From Phytoseiulus persimilis (Eukaryota; Arthropoda; Arachnida; Mesostigmata; Phytoseiidae), in assembly GCA_037576195.1 (NCBI GenBank), contig CM075104.1, positions 3,354,775 to 3,418,774 of the forward strand: 64,000 nt of DNA. The letters are read 5' to 3'. Shown in pieces: positions 32,993 through 46,900 of the stretch. The first letter of the stretch is position 1. The number at the start of each line of letters is the position of its first letter. Made by a program: the position numbers and the translations under genes. Below the pieces are notes generated by a model that saw only the letters and a program-made list of their open reading frames with translations, did no database searches and was not told the DNA's origin.

Positions 32993-35900
32993 AACGTTTC
33001 CGACAGCCTGCAGCTGCCGTTCTTTCATAAACAGCTGCGGACATATCAGAACACACAACCACTTTTAGAGCCTGCGATGTCTGTGTATGCTCGTGGGAGG
33101 GTCTGCTCGGTGGTGGTCAGATGGGTTACTTGGTAGCGTGCTAGCTGCGGTGGTCATTCTTGCTTCAATTGCCCCATTTTCATTTCTCTCTCTCTCACTT
33201 CGCTTCCCGGCGTTTTTCTCCCCCTGCTGCCGTGGGTTGTAGGACCCGGGAGAAGCAAAACGCGAAACAAGAGGAAGCACGAGCCGCAAAAAAGTTCACC
33301 GGTGCGCATCGCACGACTCCCATCCGTTCCATGTTGTTCGGGCTTGCAGCCGGAATCGTGGGAAAGTATGGAGATCGCTTGAAAACTTGGATAGAGGGGT
33401 GCCAGAGGGGTGGTCGGAGCGGTCGACATTGTACGAGTACGTTCGCCTGTTCCGCCGAAGGCGAATCCCGGCAGGTTAGGTCTTTCGTTCGAAAACGGGC
33501 ATGTGCCCCAGCAAGAGCTTGAGTGGGCCACAAAGGCCGAATTCCGGTAGCTGAGTGAATTTTGAACAGGCTTCTCGCACTTGACGGACGGGAAGGGTCG
33601 CGGATCTACGTCTGGGTGTGGAGGACGAACTGAACTTGCTCGGGAGGAAAGAACGGCACTGAGACCGTTCCTGCGGTCCTTGTCAGAGGGCGGCAGCAGC
33701 CGATAGAGATTCCAGGATAACGAGACTCATCAACGCGGGGGTCGCGTTGATCAGCGACGATTGTCGGTCGAGGAGTCCGAGGTTCAGTGGCACGATTGAA
33801 GAGGGTTCCGAACCAAGGAGGGAAGGCTGGAAGGCATTCGACGCAGGCGAGAACGTTTCAGGATGAACGGATAAACGGAAACGAATGCCGGCCCCGGCGC
33901 TCGCCTGTCCGTTCGTTCTCTTCCTGGATTGACGACAATGAAGCAGCTCAATGAATACGAGAAGTGCGGAAATCTGATTAATTCAATAGAAGCTTAGAAA
34001 CTGCCACCGCACACTGGCAGCAGCGGAAGGAAAGACCTGAGAAAGGAAACCTTGAGCTGCAACTCCCAGAGTTCGGAAGCCCCTGCGACCAGAGCAGCAA
34101 CTACTTCCTAAGGAGGAGGATCCGCCTGCGACCCGCTAAGCGGGCAGCGCCGGTACACCGGAAACGCTGGCGGAAGTTGCACAGCACCCGACCTGAAGCC
34201 GCTCGGTTCTGCTGAGGTAAAGCTGAGCCTGAGTACCAAAAAGGGTTAGCGTGGTCCTAGCGGGCAGAGCCGAACGAAGAAGCGAAATCGAACCCGCCGC
34301 AGGAACGAAGAGGGCGAGCAAGAGGAAGGAACCAGATCGGGCGCAGCGAGAAAATGCGGAAGAACCCCGGGCTAGCTTCAAGAAGAGAGCATAAAATCAG
34401 AGAGTGCTCGACAACGGCAGCGGACCCCACTTGGCGCTAGATGGATGCCCTTTAGAACGACGCAACGCCCGTATCGTGGAACGACGAGCAGACGCCGAAG
34501 GGGGAAGGACTTGGGGGTGCGAAGAAGTAACGAGGGCCACGCTGTGTGATATAGAGCCCGCGACGTCGAGCGACGCCGACTTCGCTCGTTGAGAGAGGGG
34601 TCGCATCGAGGAGGAGAAAAACTGCGGCTCGGGGAACCGGAGCCTGTCTCCCGCGGGCGTCGATCGCATTCACTTTACCGGGAGAAATAAAGCGGGAGAC
34701 GAGGGAAACCTTCCGCAATAAGGTGCTGCTCGATCTTCGCTCTACTTATCCCGCTGTTTGGGATTGTCTCCACCTAGAGGAATTCTGCCGACCCTGAGTC
34801 CTCGGTACGGGATTTCCTCTACGGTTGGAGTAGGGACCGTTCCCGAGATGGCTGAGCATCAAGAGGAAGAGAAATCTTCCTGGAACACCGCTTTCCACAT
34901 TTTCCTCTACTTTTCATTTCGAGGAGAGATCCATTCCTCCTTGGCTTTCCACAACGGAACTCCGACCTCTTCGAGTTGTGATGCAGGCAACCGATCGGTC
35001 GCTGTCCCGCAACGTTCGAATCTGTAGGTGAAGATGTTATATTTTTGAAAGAGAAAGCATCTCGGAGGCCCAAGGCCACAGCGATGCCTGATGAAGCTGA
35101 GTCAGGGCGCGAGCGGACCCGCCGCTGTTATCTTCAACAGTGGTGATAGTTTGATCTCAATCTCGTGGGAGCAAAGTCCCCGTCTCGTTCATTCTCCGCT
35201 CTCGTTCCCGCTATCGCTGTCTCGATATTCTCTCCGTTTCGCTGGGCTCGGCGCTCGTGTAGGAGGTGTTTGGATTAATTAATCAGCTGCAATAAGAGAG
35301 TCGCTATCAATGGCGTCGGCGATCCTCGAGGAATAGGTTCTCCTTTCGAGGTTTACAGGCTCTTTCTGGAAAGCACGGCACGCCGGCCAGCGAACGAGCA
35401 AGAGTTAGATAGCAAACCGTAAGCACGCATCATCACTCACGACACGGTACGCGTGGAAAGATCCAGGCCTACGTCGGCGAGGCGAGGAGTGGCGCTCGCG
35501 AGGCGTTCGTTATCTCTCAGGGGGCGCGAGCGCTCACTTCGTGGAAACAGGGAGAGCGGCGTGGCAAGAAGCAGACGCGACAACAATGACAGCAACCTGA
35601 ACGCAACAGGGACAGCGACACCAACGACCCTCGTGGGAATGCAGTCTGCTGTATTCATGAACAACGCATATTTTACATGAACCGCTATCCCGACCGTGTT
35701 CCCTACAGCCGATGCTCAGTGAAATATCCAGGGGACTCGGAAACAGGTCGGAATCATAGGGCTGAGCACGTAGCTCGTGAAAGTTTCACATGATAGTTCT
35801 CCGAGAGGTTTGCTAATTGACTCACTGACTGACTCAACTGTAGCCGTCGAGAGAACGGAGATCTCCCATCGGCGAATCCGCCGTGACGCCAATCGAAGGC

Positions 35901-36011
35901 TCGCATCGGAAGAACCGCTGACCTGATACTAGCGTGAAACATTCATTACCCCAAGAGATGTCAAATGAAAGGAATCGTGAACAACCAGGACGAGGGAACC
36001 GAACACATGGC

Positions 36012-36041
36012 GGAACTTGAGGCCGCCAGAGAACCAGGTCT
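36012..36041 (+). repeat. Possible dispersed repeat, copy 2
   Basis: Partner of the segment near 12.27 kb. About 80 bases further on the plus strand, at 36121-36130, lies a minus-strand GTTCGATTC, a match to a pol III B-box core, which would suit a short interspersed element. No full tRNA fold is visible. Confidence 0.3.
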
Positions 36042-37797
36042 TCAGCTGAAGTGAACGGTCAGGAATGGTGGAATTACGCGCCTCGAGCCCAGAGAAGATA
36101 GCGGGGCCGCCACGACGTGAATCGAACGCAGATGCTCCTCGGCTGGGTTAATTATTCACTTTGTTAATAATTGGGCGTCGTCGCTGCGAAGGCGTCGGGT
36201 AGTTGTTGATGCTCATGGTAACGCGGATTGCGAAGGACATTCGGAATGCGATACTCATTCGAATTCAATCAATTTCCTCGGCCGCCACGTGACGGTATCG
36301 GGCCGAGTTCGCTCCGCACACCCTCTGGTGCTCCGCACACACGAGATGCTGTGATACCCGGTGGCTCAGTCCACTCCGATGGCCTCATCCGAGACGTCGA
36401 TATGGATCCGAATATCATAACTGGCTCGTCACGGGAGTTTTCATACGGTCACGGATCTGAAGCGAATGTTCCCAAAGAGTTCCCTCTTCTGTAACTTGCG
36501 CCGTGTAGCGGCTATAGCACGTGACGTCGACGCGATGATTTTCGCCCACTCGGAGGGAGAGGGAACGGGCCCACTCCATTCGATTCCGGAAAACATATGT
36601 GAAACCTCCCACTGGTTTGCCTGCATTGATGCCAATATTCGATATTTCCCCCCGGCGGCGGCCTAGCTCGGTCCCTCCCGCCCTCCTGAATCTCTCCACT
36701 GTCCCTCCCCGTTGCCATCGGTGGCACTGGGTCCCCAGAGTCGCCCACAGCGATACTTGTCCCAAGTTCCTTCCCGGGAGTCTCCCGACGTCACTCCATA
36801 GACGGTCTGGCAATCGATGCGTTCTCAAAGCTCTCCTCCAAATGGAACGCTCTCCTAATTGCGGGACCGGCTAACCAGTCGGTCCGCAGTGAGATTTCTC
36901 TGCAAATCTGCACAGGAAGAATCCGGCGGAATGGAAGCTGGGGAATAGAAACGAGGAGCTGGGCATGGGCCCAACGAACGTAATTTTTGCTAAGGACGGC
37001 CAACCGTGCGGAGGCCCCCGTGTTCATCAGCAGCCGCGACTGGAACCCGGAGCGACTTCTTCGGCATTCGCGAGTGAGCCAGCACAGCATATACGTAGAA
37101 ACGTACAACATACGTGGAGGATGAATGGCCGACTGAACGGATTGCCTCGCTCCTCGTTCACCTCGACCGCATACGCCAAGGACGCTGCAGGCCCATCCGG
37201 GCGTGAGGACGCAAATCTCAGGATTCCTCGCGTAGTTCTCCCCGACTGCTCGGTTGCACGACAGGCTCGCTCGCTCCTGCTTCGAGCGGCCGGAGTCAGT
37301 TCCATTGGCTGACGCGCGGAATCCCACTTCTGGGACTTGTCATGATGTCCTGCTACGACGCTTTAGCGTCGTCATCTTGTCAGTCAGTCAGCCAGCGAGC
37401 TCAAGCCGACCCTCAGTCAGGCCTCATCACTCCAGCGAAAAGACATCGGGGGAAGCGAACGGAGCAACGATAGCTCGCGATGAAATCATACGACGACAAG
37501 CGCGTCGGGGGAGGGGAGGTCGAGAAGGGAGTCCCGCACAAAGAGCTCGAAACCGGAGGGTCATAGATATTCAGGACGAGCATGCAAGCGCTTGTCGTCC
37601 ACTGAGCAACACAAAGCAAGCGTCGATAGCCGACAGTGACGACAGCGGTCGACGTCAACAAGCCATTGATATCGTTGTGTCACCCGCATAGTTCTCTTCG
37701 GAGCATGTCAACACCGCCGTTCCTCGTGCTCCTGAGCCAAGTTTGATCCTGCGTCGGGTTGAAGAAGTTCGGAGCAAGGACGAAACCGGTAACTTGA

Positions 37798-37832
37798 CGA
37801 CGACGACGACGGCGGCGGCGGTGACTTCGATG
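37798..37832 (+). repeat. GAC/GGC trinucleotide patch
   Basis: Runs of GAC units followed by GGC units. The frame products (poly-Asp, poly-Gly or poly-Ser) are typical of low-complexity DNA, not of a gene. Confidence 0.75.
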
Positions 37833-37967
37833 GAGACGTCACCAGAACCGGAAGCCGAACAGGGATAGAACACCAAAGCTTTCGGTTCTGTTGCTGTTCC
37901 TCGGAGTGATGACGCGATGCGTTCATTGCACAGAGTCATGCGATAACGCGCATGGCCGCCGTATGCT

Positions 37968-37995
37968 TCATCGTCGTCGTCGTCGTTTTCATCGA
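37968..37995 (+). repeat. CGT trinucleotide microsatellite
   Basis: About five TCG/CGT units with flanking near-repeats, about 140 bases from the GAC/GGC patch; together they form a trinucleotide-rich block. Confidence 0.75.
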
Positions 37996-40900
37996 CCCGC
38001 CAAAACACACGGAGCACACCCCGACGGCAGACGGCACGGATACCGAGCCCGCTGTTTCTCAATTCATTGTTCGTGTAATATAGTTGAGAGCTTTTTCACT
38101 ACCCGACAGGGAGAGGTGACTCGCGGAGTGCACGGCCTCGGAGCGGAGGAGAGAACGGCGAAGGAGGCGAAAAAGAAATAGACCAGTTCACAGGAGCCAT
38201 CGAGTCGCAGCTATCTTTCTTATCACCTCGGCGGCTTGGTTGTTCAGACGACCGAGCGGACGAGCGAATTATCAGTACGCTGAGTGAACGAGTTTGTGTG
38301 AGGCGGCAATTACCAGCAAAGCCAGAGGCGGCACCCACTAGTTAGGTTTGTCCGTCTGCCTCCAGTCCGTCCGGCCGGCCAGATGTCTGCCCGAGAGTCC
38401 AGCCGAGGAGTTCCGTTCGCCGCCCCGGACCAACTGCGCTAGACAGACTGGGGCTCGGACATAACGTTCCTTCATCTAGCCCTTCCGCTTGCTCGCACGC
38501 TCACAAGATGATAATAGAGACGGTAAACGAAGCAAACGTAATTTCTTATCTCGAGCAGCAAAGTTCCTCTGTCAAGTCTCCTTTCTAGTCGACGGAAAGG
38601 AGCGCCGCGGAGAACTCGTCGACGTTTCGCCAACAATTTAATCCAATAAGGCCATCTTCCGCCTTCCCCGATGGGTCGGCGGCCTCACGGTCTGCTCGGA
38701 GCTTGCCCACGTTCTCCGGGCAGGAGTTTCCGCTCCAAAGTTGAAGTGTCGCCTGAAATCCCTCTGGAAAACGGCTCCGAGAACGGTTTGTCCGCGGGGA
38801 ACAGCTCGGTCATAGTGTCCAGCGCCGCGAACAGGCCCGCGTGCAAAGGCCGCGACTGCCGAAGGCTTCCGACGAATCCCTACCTCCCTCCGCTCAATGG
38901 ATCGGCATATGCTCGGTTGAAATACATACATCGTTGATAACGACGACTTGGGGTGTAATAATACTCACACCATATTAGAGCTTCCTCGGACCTCCTAATG
39001 GAGAACCTACTCGAGGGTCAAACCGGAGTTTCGGAGCGAAATTGACTACAACACTCATCCTAACAACCGTCTGAGTGAAGTAGTCACTCGTTCCCGCCCT
39101 TCGAGGGCGACGGAAGCGGGCAAACCCGGTCGGAGACTGGGCTGCCGGTAGGTCGCCCGGCCCCCACCGCGGCTTTGTTAAGGCCAGCTGAACGCGGCTG
39201 GTCTCTCCGACGGTCAAGGAGCATCGAGCCGTGCGCAGCCGTCTCAAAAAAGCTTGTTAGCCGAGCATGCGGGTGCCAAGTCCCGCGAGCTGCGAGGGGC
39301 CTAGACACGGCGCGAGTCGACGGCAGTTATTTCGCGCTCGGCGAGAACACGGAGTGCGCCCGGAGTCCTTAGATGAGCGAGGCTCGTGATTGCGCCTGGA
39401 GCAACCGAGATAGAAGAGAAGCAAGGGCATTCCTCGTTGAAAAACCTAGAATCGCATTCACGCGAAAGCGTCCCGTGCTCCACGGGCCCGAGGAGTTGCT
39501 GCTGCTCCTCGCGCTGGCCACCGCCTGTGCTCGTGCGTGGCCGCGCCCTTCCCAGAGAAATTCTCTTACGTTGAGACCTCGCCAGGGCCTACTGCTCGAA
39601 CCCGGTCGTGCGGGATCGCGCTTCGGAGCATCAACTGGTCGGCCTCAAGAGAGCTCCCTAAAAACTCAACTGCCCTCGGCGAAGTAGTGCCGCTGACCGG
39701 CGAAGCGGCTGCGAAACGACAGCGCGATGATGTTGTCACCATGAACCCGGGGAACGAAGTTTGAATGAATGAGCCAACGAAATCCACGGTCCTTGACCAT
39801 TCTCTATTCGCATCCGGGACATGTTCCCATTCAAGCGAATCGATTCGAACCGGGATGCTAGAACGGCGTCCGAGTTTTGTTCGAGATGGGCTCCGGCTCG
39901 GACGTGGGCAGGAATCTCGGTCAGCTGATCTGAGCGAACGCGTGGAGAATCGGCGGCCCTGAAGCTGTTTTGGAGCTTCTCAGTGAAAAGCCTCAAGGTC
40001 TGTTAGTTAGCCGCCGGTGCGTCGTTGTAATGGAAGAAGACGGAAAGCACGCTCTGGGGGAGCAGCGCCGAGGCATCAAACTCCGGCCACGAACTAAGAC
40101 CCGTGCTCGGGAAAGGGGAGAAAGAAAAAAACTCTCCTCGAACTCCTGCTGCTGTCTCACACTTGGATTTCCGTTTGCGGGAAAGGTAATAACTTTCAAA
40201 CAGAACACGGTCGTCTCAGGCTCGCGCTGCGCGGTCCGCTGTTCGTCCCTCATTCTTCTTCTGCTGCCGGTCCGAAGTGAGAGGAACGGCGACCACAAAA
40301 CACTGAGAGGCCTTGGGAGAGGGGGAAGGTGTAGGGGGCAGGCGGCGTGAAGGAGGCAAGGACGAGCCCGCAAACGTAGGCCAGGGGATTCCGATACGGG
40401 GTCGAGGGTTGTATCCAGCGACAAGGAAACAAGCTTTCCGCTCAACTGTGTCCTTCCCCTCTTCATCGCTTTTATTCCCTCCTCCTGGTCTCCAGATTTC
40501 TGTTCCGAGTCCCTGGAGACCGCAGCGGCGGAATCACTTGTCCCAAACGCGATGTTTGCTCAATTGACGTTGCTCAGCATATCCTCGGCAACGCACGTTT
40601 GCTCCCGCGTTCTCGGACCGTCTGCTGTTTCGTCTGTGTGACTTACAGGTCCATGATATGTTTTCTCATATCCGCCTGTTTGTGGGTTTGTCAAGCTTTC
40701 GTTCTGCTTGCCGGGCTCGAAAAAGCATCTCGACCACCGACATGCCCAGCATGCCCTACGGACTTTGAGTGCGGTCGAAGCCCAGAGCAAAATACTGGCG
40801 ACCAATACGAATCGGGGAGCCGACCTCGACGACGACGGCCGCAAACTCTCGTCAAACGCAAGTCAACGTGAGCTTTCCGATGACGTTGCCCGCGAGGTCG

Positions 40901-43900
40901 CGACTGTATGAGGTCGGGACTGCGTGCTAGCGTGGGTTTGAGTCACTGAATTAATCACAAGCTATGAGCGAAACCGAAGACAAGTGGGGAGAATCAGCGA
41001 GAGAGAGAGAGGGGAGGAGGAAAACGGCTGAAGCAAATCAAAGTGCTCGCCCGCAAGCGAGCGGGTCCGGAGGAAAGCAACCACTTCACAGACGTATTTG
41101 CGCCCAAGCCTCTCACGCACAAACGATGCTGCAAACCAAGTCACAACGAGATCGACGTAGCTCTGTCCCTACCCTGATACGAATCAACTGATCAACTTGG
41201 TCCTCGTTGCACATGAATTGGCCTACGCTCATCGGAGCCGCAATCTCACGCCGGGCTGGTTGAGGCCTTGCGCTGAGCGGCTGCTCGATTCGAGTCGGCA
41301 GAAGAGGGATCGCGGTGTGGAGGTCTCGTCCGGCGAGGTTCCCCATCAAAAGAGACTCTCGCTATATCACACGATGACAAAGATCAAGTCAACCGAGGAT
41401 TTTCGCTGGATCTTCGTCTGATGAAGAGGTAACCTTGTGTCGTTCATTCATGATGTCATTTGATAATCAATAAATAGTGCGTGCAGCCTGTGCATGCGAA
41501 TCAATCGTCCTGAGTGAGTGTTCACGTGGGCACAAGAGCGGAAATGAATACATGTACAATTTAGTCCTGGTTGACATCGCATGAATCGGTTGTCCTAGCT
41601 CTCATCTCGGACAGGGCTCGATCTTCGCACAAAACGTTACATCTTCTCCCAGTCTCGATCAGAAAACTTTGGCGGCGGTGTGCGCTTGTGGGTATGCGAA
41701 AACAGTGTCTGATCCGATGGTTTCTCTTGAATTTTGATCATATCTCGGTTCTTCCCATGTCGATGCGCTCTCTCCAACGGAACCAGGACGACACAAAAAT
41801 CATCTTCGTTCAGGAGGCGCTACGTTGGATGCACTTCCAAACAGCGACTCCCCTGCCTCGCAGAGTGGGCTTTTCCGAAACCTCCCGCATAGCTCCGCGG
41901 ACTCATGCTGAGCGCTTTACGTAATTAACATAAAAACAACCTCCGTGAATCTCTTGAAAATGTGAAAGCTCGTCCCGTGAGCACCGCGGTTTGATGTAGG
42001 CGCGTTTTCAGGAGCAATTCGTGATAACTATCATTCGAATACAACGTTGTTAACGATATCCCATTCCAGAATGCATCGCTGCATTGGAGGGTGCCCGACG
42101 AGCTTCAAATGTCCGCTTCTGCAAAATGAAAAATTGCGCAGCTCTGTTACGGAACGCGAGTTGTTCGTAGGGTGTCAAGAGGCGTTACTGTCCGTAATTA
42201 AATTGGTGTTATTATAACTCATCTCGGCAGTGTCCGCGACGAAGGGGCGGTTGCGACGACGGGGCCAACGACGAGTTCAACGACGAACCAGCCCACACGG
42301 CAGTTGAGTGATGCCTTTTCTCTCTGAGCTCGGTCAGTGTTAACTAAGCGAGTGTGAGAGAGCTAGCGAGCAAGCCTTCCTGTCGACCGGTCGCGCAGAC
42401 AGCTAGTTTGCCAGGAAATGAGGGAGGAGAGATCAGCGAGCTCAAAACTCGAGTAATGCATTCACTGAGAGCACCAGCATCTCATCATCTGTTCAAAGAG
42501 CTTTTGGAACATCTTGGACTGTGCGAGAACACAATTCAGACGGTCATGTTCAACGACGGCGTACGGCACACAGGCGCGAAACTCGCGAGGGGACCAAGAA
42601 AGGGATCCTCTTCGAAGGCTCAAGGTTTATCTTGTCCTTTACTTCGTTCTCTGGCGTGCCGATCGTTCATGTCGATATCGTTGTTAAACCCATATTTGGC
42701 AAACACGGATTTAGCAGGTTCTGGGTTCCTAGGGTTCTCTGAGTTCTCCTCCGACTGTGTAGCCAATAAGGATCCGGCCGAACGGGCATGAACGAGTCCG
42801 AAGCTCGTAATTGCACGACATTAATTAGTAATACGATCGTACGCACAAACGAACGACGGGACAAGCGAGCTACAGAGCTGGTCCCGAGCGCACTCCCTCG
42901 TCCTGCGCAGTCCGCAATAAAGCTCGCCTCAATGGTCTCTCAACTCTTTTCGAATCCGTCTCAACCAGTGACTCAGCTCGCTCAACAGACCTTCCCAGAT
43001 TGGCTACGTGTTCGTATACCGCAGTGAAGAGACAGCTGAGATCACTTAAAGACCACCTCGTCCCATTCCTACAACGGCGGGTGTGATGTTCAGATGTGCC
43101 AGTAAAAGTATTATCCTTGAAAAACTACATATATCGCCCGTTTCGGGAATTCGCTCTGGGAATCGTCCCCACCCGATCGTGATGAGGGACTGCACTATAT
43201 AGAGCAGCTGTTTTCAGTCGTCTCGCTATTCGGCGGTCGGAAGGTCGGTCAGCCCAGTGGGCAGTCAAGCCGTCGAATGGAGAACGCTCATATTATCACT
43301 CGTTTGGTCTGTTTCGGTTCGTGAGTAGAATACAAAACGGTTGGAGCCCTCTTGCCCTCGTTGCGGTCCCGTTTTTGCCGCAACCCCGCCCGGTTCATGT
43401 GTCCCTCTTTTTCCGTCCCGGTCGCGTCGAGGCTTCCGTCGAATGCCTGCCGTTTGGACGCGGGATCTCGCTTTATCCGGCTCACTGAATCACTCCGAGG
43501 ATTAGAGGAAATTTATGGAATGCAGCGGGCGGTCACCGTATACAGGAGCCGATCGGCGAATGGCGCAATGAAAAAGTATCCAAACCGATTCGGAGGAAAC
43601 GCTCTCAGACAGGGAACCTATTGAGCCGGCTTTACGAGGCCCTGGATAAATGGACACGTCAACGCGTAAATGAGTCATCTAAGGTTGCCATCGATGGAGC
43701 ATTGCGCGGAATATATTCAGCAGGGTACAATACACGAATCTGCGCATGCGCAAATGATGATTGATTCCAGGAAGAACACAGGGCTCCCAAACCTTGATCA
43801 TGCATGAGGAGGTGAGAGCGAGGAGACTGAGTTCGCGTTTCGAGGCGGCCGGCGATTGCGCTGTCAGAGGACAGAAATGACAAAAGGTTTACGCGGGGTC

Positions 43901-46900
43901 GGACGAGCAGGAGGTGGTCATATGAAAGGCGGGAGACCGCAGCGCAAGGTTCAGGGGGCACGGATCCGGGGGTTGAGGTCTAACTCGTCGTAATCCCACA
44001 TCGAACTAATCCATCTCAGTCCGCAAGCGCCCTCTCGAGACCCACCCAGCGAGATATTGAGCCGAGGGGGAGAGGCGAGGCGGAAGGGGGTTCATAATTA
44101 ATTGGAGCTAAAATACTCCGTCTATATGAGTGCGAAGACCCACCTTACCCCACAGCTCCTGGTGAGACATCCGTCTGCGGCAGCCGCGCCACCAGTTCGC
44201 CCGCTCACCGCTCTGAAGACAAAACCTCATGCCTCCGAGTTGGCTTCCGCCTTCGGAAAACGATTCTAACCGTCGCAGCGTTCAGAGAGCGTGAACCGAC
44301 TCAGAACAGCCGTAAGCAACTTTCGCTTTTTCCCGCTCCGTGATTGACTCTCGGCGCACCGCCAAGAGGGCAGATGGCATTCCTGCTCTCCGGATCCCGT
44401 TCAACAAACTTATCCGCGAAGTTCTTCACAAATCTATTGCCGATCAGCTCCCCGCTGCTCCTACAGGAAGAGCACGCGGCACGACGCCCTTCCACTCAGT
44501 CAGACCGGAGCCGATAACTCACCTGGAAAAAGAACGAAAGAACTTTAGCCCAGCAGCTTAATTCGTTGCGGAGAAAATTCCCTCCTTTTTTTCTTCTCTT
44601 GGAACGACTTCAGCACAATCCCGAGCACTGAGCGATCCCGCCAGTCAACGCTCTGGGATGGATCGTAGTTAAACAGCGTTGGCGCTTCAGCGTCGGTCAG
44701 CAGATTTTCAGTTCGTACCGCTTGCTGAACTTTTCCTCTACACCCTCCGCTTCTCTAACGCGGAGTTCCTCTCTCGTGGTTCCCGCTCTCAACTGCGGCC
44801 GACTCGGACTCACACGGCTGTCGAGTTGAAGTGAATTGGAATTCTCAAATCGACCTCGAATCGTTTGTTTCATCTGACTCAAATCAGAACTAACGATAAT
44901 AATCATCCGATTAACGTGAGACTGGCAAGGAGAGGTAATAATGAACGATGGAAGAGATCCGCTCACCCAGTTGAGGTGATAAGGGGGAGGTTCCTGAACA
45001 AGAAAGTCCCCAAGAACAAGTACGCACTCAGCATGACCGAGACTGAGGGTGAACAGAGAGTAATGCAGAAGAAGTGCTGCAGCAACGGGAAACGAAAACC
45101 CATACGAAAAGGCTAAAATGGGAACAAGATATCCCGCCGGCGTGGGTTGGCTCGTCCGAAAGAGCGGGGATTTGTCGGAGCACGTGGATTACTTTATCAC
45201 TCGATTCTTATTCTTTTTTCTCCCTTCCTCAGCGATTCGCGCTTCCGACGACGTCTCTTATCCTTCTGTCCCGTTTCGCCATCGGTTTCAGTCCGTCGCA
45301 ATCCGTTGACTGCAGTTCCTGAGATTGCGCTCTATAGCGACTCCGCCGAACAGTACCCACCCAAATCAAATGAGAATGCGAGGAGAGGTGGGAAGCCATC
45401 GGTCTCGCTCGAAGCTCTCGAGCATCGAGAATCATCACAAGGAGACCCGCGGGACGAGACTCGGTCCTTCAAGTCAACTAGAAGGACCCCGGTTCTGCCC
45501 TGCTTCGAACAAATTACAGCTGGGGACCAGACCTTGGACTAGGACCTGGCTCGGAAAACTGGAGCACGTATCGAGATTGAGTGCGCTGATGAACGCGGAA
45601 TCCCTGCTGAATCAGTTGGTCCGTCAACCGTTAGGCGCCTCGAGTGTCAAATTCAGTGAAGCCCGCTAACCCAAGTGCCGGCCCGCAGCGACGTTAAGCT
45701 CTCGGCAAGGGCTTCCGTCACGTCTGAGAGACGCAACGTTACTCAGGATGTAACACATAGCGGACAAAGCAAACGTAGGGCAAGCCGGGTCAAAGACTGG
45801 CTCGCGTCCGAGGCAGAGACTCAAACAAACTCGCGCATCAAAAACTCTGACGGATTCAAGCCGCGCGTTAATCTTTCTGAGGGTCGAGCTCTCGTTCTGC
45901 TCGCTCGTTCGTTTATGACCGAGCCGGCTGGTGTGAATGAACCGGCGCGGAAATCCCGCAACTGGAAACGGAGAAGCGAGAGCGCGGCTTGTTTTTCAGT
46001 TCGTTGGTTTGTGAGCCTCGGCTCAGACCTGCTGAGGGTTTCGTTCCAAAGCGCCCATGGGGCCGGGTCCAACGCGGAACCCCAGGGTCATCATCACCGC
46101 GGTCTCCCTACGGTGATATCAAGCGAACGATCCAGCCGAATGAAAAGCTCACCCCGCGAGGTAGGGGAGCAAGAAAACGAAAACAGCAACAATGAGAACT
46201 ACGATGGCAACAACAAGTACAAAAATCCCTTATATATGAAAGAGCATCACTACATAAAAGGACAGTGACGACAACGACGACAACTAGAAGAGAACACACA
46301 ACAGCCACGACGACGGCCGCATCAACATAAACAGCGGCAACAACCACAAAAACAACAAAAGCAAACGTAGCAGCGCCCACGGAAACGGCAAAAGCGCTAC
46401 AGGGGACGATACTCCTCCGGGACGGTGAGCAGTGTCAAAGTCACGATTATTGTCCAGATCTGAAGGCGGCGTCAACGTTGTTGAGAGCTCTGATGTCGTC
46501 CGTCGTGGAACTTCCAACCGAACAAACCCCTGCGACGACGTCAACAACCTTGCCGATGAGGAGGAATAGCAACGGAATGCTGGCTGCAATATGAGTGCGC
46601 TGAGAAAAGGCGAAAAAAAAAAGACGAAGAGGGAAACGACGAGGACAAAGAAGAAAAGCAGTTTCTATTTTGCGCGCTTGTTGCAAGCAGCCAACAATGC
46701 GACTCGAGGCAAGGCTGCGCGAAACGGGGCACGGTGGCATCTCAAGGCGACGCAATGCAAGCAGTGTTTCGCGAATCTTGAGAATACTTGTCGAGTTTTT
46801 CTCCTCCCGTGCTCGACGAAACGAGCATCGCACTTCGGATGCCATCATGATTCCTTTTCGGAGTTGCATTGCTCCGCCGCGTGCTTCTTGGGTTTGCTTG

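Larger units (their letters stand above)
31740..45000. other. No recognisable gene; scattered low-complexity DNA
   Basis: Holds the C/T-rich block at 32.6-33.0 kb, trinucleotide patches at 37.8-38.0 kb and the repeat segment at 36.0 kb. A purine-rich, A/G-biased block lies at about 34.0-34.6 kb. No exon with a family signature seen on either strand. Confidence 0.5.

Noticed and set aside
36415..36828. Minus-strand frame containing RVDVTC, which resembles an Ig B strand
   Set aside because: No paired tryptophan or F-strand DxGxYxC follows, and it lies upstream of the signal peptide.
46188..46370. Asn/Thr/Val-rich peptide frames
   Set aside because: These are translations of a CAA/ACG low-complexity tract, not a protein.
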